DNA of 12,402 nucleotides, taken from NCBI GenBank assembly GCA_045535635.1, contig JAZSLZ010000072.1, positions 1 to 12,402 of the forward strand, written 5' to 3'. Source of the stretch: RGIG8700 sp045535635 (GTDB lineage: Bacteria > Bacillota > Clostridia > RGIG6154). Both the position numbers and the translations under genes were made by a program. The notes beneath the pieces were generated by a model. That model worked only from the letters and a program-made list of their open reading frames with translations. It made no database searches and was not told the origin of the DNA. Shown in pieces: positions 6,371 to 12,402 of the stretch; the stretch's first letter is position 1; each line of letters opens with the position of its first letter.

Positions 6371-7759
6371 ATGAAAAAAATCAATATTGCAGACATTACA
6401 CTTAAAAAACTTTCTAAGGAGCGTGAAATTGCACTGCTTTTCCGAGAAAAAACGGCTATTGCAGGTTGTGCAGATTCTTTAGGAAGCGATGTTGTTGAAC
6501 TTGCACCTATTAAAAATCTTCGTGAAGATACTATAATATATAAAACTATTTCACAGAATGTGCAAAATGCAGTTGTGGCTATTCCTGTAGGTTTTACTGC
6601 TGAAGATATTCAAAATGCATGGGAATGTATTAAAGATGCTAAAAAACCTCGTCTTCAGATTGAACTTCCAACATCAACTGTACAGATGGAATATACTTAT
6701 CATATTAAATCAGATAAAATGATTGCTAAAATCGGTGAATTAACAAAACTTGCAAAAGAGCTTTGCAAAGATGTTGAATTCTCTGCTCTTGATGCAACAA
6801 GAACAGAAACAGAGTTCCTTATTTCTGCAGTAAAAGAAGCAGAAGCACATGGAGCGAACATCATTACAATCTGCGACTGTGCAGGAACATCTCTTCCTGA
6901 AGAAATAGAAGATTTGGTTGCTAAAGTTAAGGAAGCGGTAAGCGTACCTGTTTATGTTCAGGTGTCAGATGGTATCAATATGGCGGTAGCTTCTGCTATT
7001 GCAGCAATTAAAGCAGGTGCAGACGGTCTTAAATGTGCAATGAGCGGAAAAAATGCATTACTTACAGGTGAAATTTCAGATGCAATCCGTGCTTGTTCTG
7101 CACGAATTGGCGCAGAAATAAATATTAACAGTACAACAATTCATGCAAGTGTTGGTGAAATGCTTACATCTATAAGCCACGAAGCGTATGAATCAGGAAA
7201 GGTTATAAGCGATAAGAAAAAAATATTACTTGAAGCCGACAGCACCATTGCACAGGTTGCACAGGCGGCACAGATTTTAGGCTATGACCTTACAGATTCA
7301 GACTGCGGAAATGTTCACAAGGCATTAATGCAGATTTGCGAAAAAAAGGGTGCAGTAGGAGCAAAAGAGCTTGAAGCTTTAATTGCAAGTTCAGCAATGC
7401 AGGCACCATCTACATACCATCTTGAAAGTTACACAACAAGCAGTAGTAATCTTACAAGTTCAATGTCTCAGGTTACTTTAAAATGTAACGATGAAATCAT
7501 TTGCGGTGTAAGCACAGGGGACGGTCCTATTGACTCAGTTTTCCGTGCTATTGAGCAGTGCATTGGTTATCATTATGAGCTTGACGATTTTCAGGTTCAG
7601 TCAGTAACAGAAGGTAAAGAAGCCCTTGGTTCTGCGTTGGTAAGACTTCGCAATAACGGAAAGCTTTACTCAGGTAACGGTACATCAACTGATATTGTTG
7701 CCGCAAGTATAAGAGCATATATTAACGCACTCAACAAAATTGTTTTCGAGGAGGAATGA
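6371..7759 (+). CDS. LeuA-like protein: degenerate HMGL-type TIM barrel plus intact LeuA regulatory domain
   Basis: The 462-residue protein resembles 2-isopropylmalate synthase (LeuA) but probably is not one. The barrel (about 1-230) keeps PRLQIELPTSTVQMEY (93-108), DVEFSALDATRTE (134-146) and ICDCAGTSLPEE (167-178). The catalytic TTLRDGEQ motif near the N terminus is replaced by ITLKKLSKERE (9-19), and the metal-binding HxH (usually HCHNDLG) by QVSDGIN (197-203), so both metal histidines are Gln197 and Ser199. A helical linker follows, and the C terminus (about 342-460) matches the LeuA allosteric dimer domain (STGDGPIDSVFRAIE, GTSTDIVAASIRAYINAL), which binds leucine in LeuA. It may be a leucine-binding pseudoenzyme or carry a new chemistry. 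The start at 6371 has GGAAGGGG about eight bases before. It is first in a T-box-Leu operon, three bases ahead of the next gene. Confidence 0.82.
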   Translation: MKKINIADITLKKLSKEREIALLFREKTAIAGCADSLGSDVVELAPIKNLREDTIIYKTISQNVQNAVVAIPVGFTAEDIQNAWECIKDAKKPRLQIELPTSTVQMEYTYHIKSDKMIAKIGELTKLAKELCKDVEFSALDATRTETEFLISAVKEAEAHGANIITICDCAGTSLPEEIEDLVAKVKEAVSVPVYVQVSDGINMAVASAIAAIKAGADGLKCAMSGKNALLTGEISDAIRACSARIGAEININSTTIHASVGEMLTSISHEAYESGKVISDKKKILLEADSTIAQVAQAAQILGYDLTDSDCGNVHKALMQICEKKGAVGAKELEALIASSAMQAPSTYHLESYTTSSSNLTSSMSQVTLKCNDEIICGVSTGDGPIDSVFRAIEQCIGYHYELDDFQVQSVTEGKEALGSALVRLRNNGKLYSGNGTSTDIVAASIRAYINALNKIVFEEE

Positions 7760-7762
7760 TAG

Positions 7763-10222
7763 ATGAAAATTGTATTTTCAACTAAAAATGTAAGTCGCAG
7801 TTCTTTCCTCGATGTGTGTCGTTTTGCTTATGATTATGGATTTAAAGGCTTTGAAATTTATGATGCAGTTAAAGAACGCAGTCAACATTATGACAGTATT
7901 TTGCGCCGTGACCGCATAGCAGATTCAAAAAGAAAGCTTGTAAACCGTGGTATTGCAGTTGCTGCACTTCGTATGCCATTTCCTGTGGAGTACGATGAAA
8001 CAACTTCCGAGTTAATATCAAAATATGTAACTATGGCGGCAAATTCAGGTGTTGAAAACATCATAGTGCGTGTAGAGGAAAAAACTTCATTCGATATATT
8101 AAAAGAAAAGCTTGGAGAAGCGGTTAAATTAGCGGAAAAAGCTGATGTTGGCATCCTTTTTGAAACAGTTGGATATCTTTCTCAAACAGAAAATGTGCTT
8201 GAAATAATAAACTTTTTCTCATCTGCAGTAATTGGTGCGGCGTGGAATGTAAGAGGAACATATTTCGGCGCAGGAGAAACAGCGGAAGCTACCATCAAAA
8301 CTCTTGGTGCTTATATAAAATATGTACGCCTCGGTGATATGAAGGACGGAAAAACTGTTTTAATTGGCGAAGGCGAATTGCCTGTTGAAAACTTAATCAA
8401 TGCTTTGTCATCGCTTAATTTTGACGGTTACATCTGTGCGGCGTGGAACGATGAAATCAATGATGCAGACATTGTATTAACTCACTTTGCAAACTATATT
8501 TCTCAGCTTAACCGTGAGAAAAAATCATTTGATAAGGTGTACTATAACAGAGCAAGAACAGGAACTTTTGTCTGGAAAAAGTATGATGTAATTGATGCTA
8601 CATTCCCGGATGTTCTTGATACAATGGCAGAAAAATATCCGGACCAGTATGCTTTTAAATATCCTACACTTGATTATACAAGAACTTACGAACAGTTCAG
8701 ACGTGATGTTGATGAATGTGCGGCGTCACTTATTTCTATTGGTGTAAAAGCAGGAGACCATGTTGCAGTATGGGCGACAAATATTCCTGAATGGTTTATT
8801 ACATTCTGGGCAACTACTAAAATCGGTGCGGTTTTAGTTACAGTTAATACTGCATATAAAATTCACGAAATTGAATATCTGTTAAAACAGTCAGATACTC
8901 ATACACTTGTTATGATTGAATACTGTAAGGATATTAACTATAAAGAAATTATTGAAGAGCTTTGTCCTGAACTTAAAAATCTTACTCCGGGAGAGCCTCT
9001 TTATTCAAAAAAACTTCCGTTTTTGAGAAATGTTGTAACTGCAGGTTTTTCAATGGACGGATGTCTTACCTGGGAGCAGATGCTTTCACGATCTTCTCTT
9101 GTTCCTCGTGAAGAAGTAAGAAGACGCGCATCTCTTGTTAAGCCTGATGATGTTTGCAATATGCAGTACACATCAGGAACAACAGGCTTCCCTAAAGGTG
9201 TTATGCTTACACATCGCAACATTGTAAATAACGGTAAAACTATAGGTGACAGAATGGATTTATCAACAGCAGACCGTATGATGATTCAGGTTCCTATGTT
9301 CCATTGTTTTGGCATGGTGCTTTCAATGACCTCTATGATGACACATGGCGGTACACTTTGTCCTATACCGTATTTTTCACCGAAATCATCTCTTGCCTGT
9401 GTAAATGATGAAAAGATTACTTGCTTTAATGGTGTTCCAACAATGTTTATAGCAATGTTTAATCATCCTGATTTTGCAAAGACAGATTTTTCATATATTA
9501 GAACAGGTATAATGGCAGGTGCTAATTGCCCTGCAGATTTGATGCGTCGTGCTGCCGATGAAATGAATATGAAAGAAATTATATCTGTTTACGGACAGAC
9601 TGAAGCATCACCCGGATGTACTATGGGTGAGGTTAATGAAGATATTGACCATCGTGTTGAAACAGTTGGAAGTGCTTTCCCAGGTGTTGAATGTAAGATT
9701 ATTGACCCTGAAACAGGCGATGAGCTTCCTGACGGTGAAAGCGGTGAGTTTGTGGCACGTGGCTTTAACATTATGAAAGGCTACTACAAAATGCCTGAAG
9801 CTACTGCTCAGGCAATAGATAAAGATGGATGGCTTCATTCAGGAGATATTGCTTGTAGAACAGAGGACGGATATTATAAAATCACAGGCCGTTTGAAAGA
9901 TATGATTATCAGAGGCGGTGAAAACCTTTATCCTCGTGAGATAGAAGAATTTTATTTAACAAATCCAAAGGTTCGTGATGTTCAGGTAGTTGGTGTTCCT
10001 GATGAAAGATACGGCGAAGAATGTTGTGCATGGATAATCCTTAACAAAGGCGAAACTGCCGACGAAAACGAAATGAAAGAATTTGGTAACGCTTCAATTG
10101 CAAGACATAAGGTTCCAAGATACTTTATTTTTGTTAATGAGTTCCCTATGAATGCGGCAGGAAAAATATTGAAGTATAAAATGAGAGAAGAATCTATCGA
10201 AAAACTTGGATTGAAGAAATAA
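7763..10222 (+). CDS. Fusion of a xylose-isomerase-like TIM barrel and an acyl-CoA synthetase (AMP-forming)
   Basis: The protein is 819 residues long; GAGGAGG inside the end of the previous gene is its ribosome site. Residues 1-250 form a sugar-phosphate isomerase/epimerase type barrel (AP endonuclease 2 superfamily): GFKGFEIYD, ILFETVGY with Glu134, YVRLGDMKDG with Asp192, GEGELPVENLINAL (202-215). Other usual metal ligands are missing: the D..H after the second half of the barrel reads NVRG (162-165), the HxxD His is Arg189, and the last Glu is Ala/Trp (227-228). Residues 265-819 are a complete fatty-acyl-CoA synthetase-like ligase: P-loop YTSGTTGFPKG (469-479), YGQTEASP (610-617), SGD (693-695), GRLKDMIIRGGENLYP (709-724), and catalytic Lys801 in NAAGK. 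This half should activate a carboxylic acid to acyl-AMP and then acyl-CoA. Substrate unknown. The frame is open throughout, so it is a true fusion. Confidence 0.88.
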   Translation: MKIVFSTKNVSRSSFLDVCRFAYDYGFKGFEIYDAVKERSQHYDSILRRDRIADSKRKLVNRGIAVAALRMPFPVEYDETTSELISKYVTMAANSGVENIIVRVEEKTSFDILKEKLGEAVKLAEKADVGILFETVGYLSQTENVLEIINFFSSAVIGAAWNVRGTYFGAGETAEATIKTLGAYIKYVRLGDMKDGKTVLIGEGELPVENLINALSSLNFDGYICAAWNDEINDADIVLTHFANYISQLNREKKSFDKVYYNRARTGTFVWKKYDVIDATFPDVLDTMAEKYPDQYAFKYPTLDYTRTYEQFRRDVDECAASLISIGVKAGDHVAVWATNIPEWFITFWATTKIGAVLVTVNTAYKIHEIEYLLKQSDTHTLVMIEYCKDINYKEIIEELCPELKNLTPGEPLYSKKLPFLRNVVTAGFSMDGCLTWEQMLSRSSLVPREEVRRRASLVKPDDVCNMQYTSGTTGFPKGVMLTHRNIVNNGKTIGDRMDLSTADRMMIQVPMFHCFGMVLSMTSMMTHGGTLCPIPYFSPKSSLACVNDEKITCFNGVPTMFIAMFNHPDFAKTDFSYIRTGIMAGANCPADLMRRAADEMNMKEIISVYGQTEASPGCTMGEVNEDIDHRVETVGSAFPGVECKIIDPETGDELPDGESGEFVARGFNIMKGYYKMPEATAQAIDKDGWLHSGDIACRTEDGYYKITGRLKDMIIRGGENLYPREIEEFYLTNPKVRDVQVVGVPDERYGEECCAWIILNKGETADENEMKEFGNASIARHKVPRYFIFVNEFPMNAAGKILKYKMREESIEKLGLKK

Positions 10223-10250
10223 ATAGCACTTTTGAAAGGCGATTATTCCA

Positions 10251-11051
10251 ATGAAAAAATATAAAATAATAGATGCCCATTGCCATATTTATCCTGATAA
10301 AATTGCAGAAAAGGCAGCGGCGGCAACCTGTGATTTTTATGAAGGTCTTGGTTCTACTCTTGACGGCACAGTAGCTACTTTGTTAAAAGAGGCAGAGATT
10401 GCAGGAATTGAGCACTGTATAGTTCAGTCCGTGGCAACAACTCCAAAGCAGGTTTCAAGCATAAATAACTTTATTGCAACCACTGTTACTGAAAGTAATG
10501 GCAAATTCACAGGACTTGGAACTCTTCATCCTGATAGTGAGGATATAAAAAAAGATGTGGAAGAAATCATAAGTCTTGGATTAAAAGGGGTTAAGCTTCA
10601 TCCTGATATACAAAAATTTAAGATTGATGACTACCGTATGCTTAAGATATATGAGCTTTGCGAAGGAAAACTTCCCATCCTTATTCATACGGGTGACCAT
10701 CGTTATGACTTATCCAATCCAAACAGAATGATGCCTATTCTTGACATTTATGAAGATTTAACTGTAATAGGAGCTCATTTTGGTGGCTGGTCTATTTGGG
10801 AGGAAGCTACTGAAAAGCTAAGCAAGTATAAAAATTTCTATGTTGATTGTTCATCTTCTCTCTATGCTATGACTCCTGAAAAAGCAAAGGAGCTTATTAT
10901 GAACTACGGAACAAATCGTGTGTTGTTTGGCACGGATTATCCAATGTGGAAACCAAAAGAAGAGATAGAAAGATTTATGCATATAGAGCTTACCGAAAAA
11001 GAACGCGAGGATATATTTTATAACAATGCAGCTAAGCTTTTTAATATATAG
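10251..11051 (+). CDS. Metal-dependent amidohydrolase (amidohydrolase 2 / decarboxylase-type family)
   Basis: The 266-residue protein has a full set of metal ligands: DAHCH near the N terminus (His10, His12), VKLHPD (His117), ILIHTGD (His146), IGAHFGG (His176) and FGTDYPMW (Asp229). This is the amidohydrolase family that includes uronate isomerases, aminocarboxymuconate decarboxylase and orsellinate/resorcylate-type decarboxylases, so hydrolysis or decarboxylation of a small organic acid is possible. The substrate cannot be read from the sequence. The start has GAAAGGCG about ten bases before it. It lies 28 bases after the ligase gene and eight bases before the MaoC-like gene, and there is no promoter or terminator between, so it is third in the leucine T-box operon. 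There is no signal peptide; it is cytosolic. Confidence 0.85.
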   Translation: MKKYKIIDAHCHIYPDKIAEKAAAATCDFYEGLGSTLDGTVATLLKEAEIAGIEHCIVQSVATTPKQVSSINNFIATTVTESNGKFTGLGTLHPDSEDIKKDVEEIISLGLKGVKLHPDIQKFKIDDYRMLKIYELCEGKLPILIHTGDHRYDLSNPNRMMPILDIYEDLTVIGAHFGGWSIWEEATEKLSKYKNFYVDCSSSLYAMTPEKAKELIMNYGTNRVLFGTDYPMWKPKEEIERFMHIELTEKEREDIFYNNAAKLFNI

Positions 11052-11059
11052 GAGATAAT

Positions 11060-11491
11060 ATGTATTTTGAGGATTTAGAGACAGGTATGACAGTAGATAT
11101 TGACGCTGCTATCATTGAAAAGGAAAAAATGCTGGACTTTGCTCGTTTATATGACAATATTCCTTTGCATACTGATGAAGAATATGCAAAGTCAACTCCG
11201 TTTGGTAATCTTATTGCTCCTGGTGTTATGTCGTTTATGTCTGTATGGGCAAAATATCTGGAACAAGACTTTTTCAAAGAGGAGTTACTTGCAGGGAAAT
11301 CCACTAAAATAGAGTGGATAAAACCTGTATTTGCAGATGATGTTCTTGTGGGAAAAGCAACGATAACCAATCTTCAAAAGAGAAATGAGAGGAATGGTTT
11401 GGTTGAGGTTTCAATTAATGCATATAACCAACATGGCGAACTTGTGTTAAAGAATGTAACCGAGGCAATTGTCAAGTGCAAAAAAAAGTGA
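11060..11491 (+). CDS. MaoC-like hot-dog domain protein (acyl-CoA hydratase type)
   Basis: The protein is 143 residues long, the normal size for a single MaoC/R-specific enoyl-CoA hydratase domain. Its active-site segment reads YDNIPLHTDEEYAKSTPFGNLIAPGV (in parts: YDNIPLHTD, 31-39; EEYAKSTPFG, 40-49; NLIAPGV). Catalytic Asp32 and His37 fit the family pattern D-x-N-P-x-H, but the Asn of that pattern is Ile34, and the usual IAHG is IAPG. It may hydrate or dehydrate an acyl-CoA, or bind one without full activity. Its ribosome site TAGGAG is made partly of the stop codon of the amidohydrolase gene. It is last in the operon; no hairpin terminator is visible in the 21 bases before the next -35 box, so transcripts may run into the second T-box leader. 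Confidence 0.83.
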   Translation: MYFEDLETGMTVDIDAAIIEKEKMLDFARLYDNIPLHTDEEYAKSTPFGNLIAPGVMSFMSVWAKYLEQDFFKEELLAGKSTKIEWIKPVFADDVLVGKATITNLQKRNERNGLVEVSINAYNQHGELVLKNVTEAIVKCKKK

Positions 11492-11512
11492 AAAAGTTTA
11501 CGCAAAAAACTA

Positions 11513-11540
11513 TTGACAAATAAAAAAATAGTAGTATAAT
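11513..11540 (+). promoter_or_regulatory. Consensus promoter of the second T-box unit
   Basis: TTGACA at 11513-11518 and TATAAT at 11535-11540 are both perfect with a 16-base spacer. Transcription should begin near 11547, just before the T-box leader. Confidence 0.88.
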
Positions 11541-11547
11541 ATATTTA

Positions 11548-11827
11548 AATTTGAATATCACAAAACGACTATGACGAGGACGGTCGGATTGTGTAGCCTG
11601 AAGAGAGTTGCCGGTTGGTGCGAGGCAATGGTGAGACTTTCCAATGACTTATCACCTCTGAGTTGGAGGACCGAAAAGCTTAGCTTAGTAGACTCCTTCC
11701 GTATTGCTGCGTAAAAGCAAAGGACTTGTTAGAGTTCGGTAAGTGACGGAAATATTTTCCGTAATTTGAGTGGTACCGCGGGTTGATATAACTCGTCTCA
11801 AAAGTTTCTTTTTGAGACGAGTTTTTT
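11548..11827 (+). ncRNA. T-box riboswitch leader with a divergent specifier region
   Basis: The invariant TGGTACCGCGG lies at 11771-11781 and a regulated terminator follows. Stem I: a distal hairpin TTGCC (11608-11612) / GGCAA (11624-11628) with the conserved GGTTGGTGCGA loop and GAAGAGAG bulge; GCC/GGT and ATTG/CAAT further down; and a lower stem GAGG (11576-11579) / CCTC (11655-11658) next to ATGACGAGGA. The 3' side of the specifier loop reads GACTTATCA, nine bases instead of the usual seven, and the AGTA motif is absent opposite. If the codon is counted from the purine before the lower stem it is ATC (11651-11653, Ile); other offsets give Tyr or Leu. The amino acid is therefore unsure. It controls the HTH-cupin gene and whatever follows it. 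Confidence 0.88.
11790..11827 (+). terminator. Regulated terminator of the second T-box
   Basis: The arms 11790-11803 (AACTCGTCTCAAAA) and 11810-11823 (TTTTGAGACGAGTT) pair perfectly over 14 bp around the loop GTTTCT. A T run ends at 11827. It stands eight bases after the T-box motif. Confidence 0.88.
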
Positions 11828-11882
11828 GTTTTATTCAGATTTGTAATAATCATTTAGTCAAAAATTGGAAGGAGACAATTAG

Positions 11883-12402
11883 ATGGATTACAGTTTGAAA
11901 GAAGTTGCCGGCAGAATAAAAGATCTGCGTGAGGCAAAAGGTTACACACAGGAACAACTTGCAAAGCTTTGTGGAGTTTCTGCTGAAGATTATATTGTTC
12001 TTGAACAGGGAGAAACTGACTTTAGCTTTACATTTATTTATAAGTGTGCAAAAGCCTGTGGAGTTGAAGTAGTAGATATTTTAGAAGGAACAAGCGGTAC
12101 GCTTACGTCTTTCGCAATCACAAGAAAAGGCGAAGGTCTTAAAATTTTAAAGAAACACGGTGTTGAGTATAACAATCTTGCACCAAAATTTAAAGATAAA
12201 CTTGCAGAACCTTTCCTTGTTAAATTTCCATATCTTGAAGAGGAACAGAATCAGCCTATTAAATTAAACACTCATAACGGTCAGGAATTTGACGTTATCG
12301 TAAAAGGTTCGCTTAAGGTTCAGGTGGGAAATCACGTGGATGTACTTCACGAAGGAGATTCAATTTTTTATAACAGTATCATCCCTCATGGCATGGTGGC
12401 AG
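11883..12402 (+). CDS. HTH (XRE) - cupin transcriptional regulator, 3' end outside window
   Basis: 173 codons are visible with no stop. The start has GGAAGGAGA about nine bases upstream. Residues 8-67 are a Cro/CI-type helix-turn-helix (VAGRIKDLREAKGYTQEQLAKLCGV in parts: RIKDLREAKGYTQEQLA, then GVSAEDYIVLEQGE). Residues about 125 onward are a cupin barrel: HNGQEFDVIVKGSLKV (131-146) with His131 and Glu135, then EGDSIFYNSIIPHG with His169, all placed as metal or ligand contacts in cupins. This domain pair is typical of one-component regulators of metabolic genes that sense a small molecule in the cupin. Only about ten or so cupin residues are probably missing. Being under a T-box of its own, it may be the first gene of an operon that continues past the window. 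Confidence 0.88.
   Translation, partial: MDYSLKEVAGRIKDLREAKGYTQEQLAKLCGVSAEDYIVLEQGETDFSFTFIYKCAKACGVEVVDILEGTSGTLTSFAITRKGEGLKILKKHGVEYNNLAPKFKDKLAEPFLVKFPYLEEEQNQPIKLNTHNGQEFDVIVKGSLKVQVGNHVDVLHEGDSIFYNSIIPHGMVA

Noticed and set aside
6371..7759. Calling this gene a working 2-isopropylmalate synthase (leuA)
   Set aside because: The metal-binding HxH and the RDG motif needed for catalysis are missing.

Overview
The window reads like a chromosomal segment of a low-GC Gram-positive bacterium of the Clostridia. Supporting signs are the AT-rich DNA, strong purine-rich ribosome binding sites, consensus sigma-A promoters (TTGACA / TATAAT), two T-box leaders, the FeoB plus small Cys-rich partner pair, and the tepA-ftsK neighbourhood typical of Firmicutes. 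A lineage of anaerobic gut Clostridia is likely, but the species cannot be told from the sequence. No rRNA, tRNA, CRISPR array or intact insertion sequence was seen.

Layout. (1) Bases 2-1836, plus strand: the C-terminal two thirds of the ferrous iron transporter FeoB, overlapped by a 50-residue FeoB-associated Cys-rich membrane protein. (2) Bases 1837-2164: a non-coding stretch packed with five hairpins. It is bracketed by two identical palindromic terminators that point in opposite directions, and may be a small non-autonomous element. (3) Bases 2165-5254, minus strand: tepA (ClpP-like protease) followed by ftsK/spoIIIE (DNA translocase). (4) Bases 5289-6006, plus strand: a promoter, a protein with two OB folds related to SSB, and a strong terminator. 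(5) Bases 6022-11491, plus strand: promoter, T-box riboswitch with a readable leucine specifier (CUC), then four closely spaced genes. (6) Bases 11513-12402, plus strand: a second promoter and T-box with an unusual specifier region, then an HTH-cupin regulator that runs off the end.

The most interesting part is the leucine T-box operon. It encodes a LeuA-like protein that keeps the LeuA regulatory domain but has lost the metal-binding and catalytic motifs, a fusion of a xylose-isomerase-like TIM barrel (also with metal ligands missing) to a complete acyl-CoA/AMP ligase, an amidohydrolase with intact metal ligands, and a MaoC-like hot-dog hydratase with an altered active-site motif. Together they look like a leucine-starvation-induced acyl-CoA pathway with a leucine-sensing subunit. 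The substrate and product are not known, and I do not recognise it as a described system. A second T-box unit, led by a regulator, follows immediately and may belong to the same programme.
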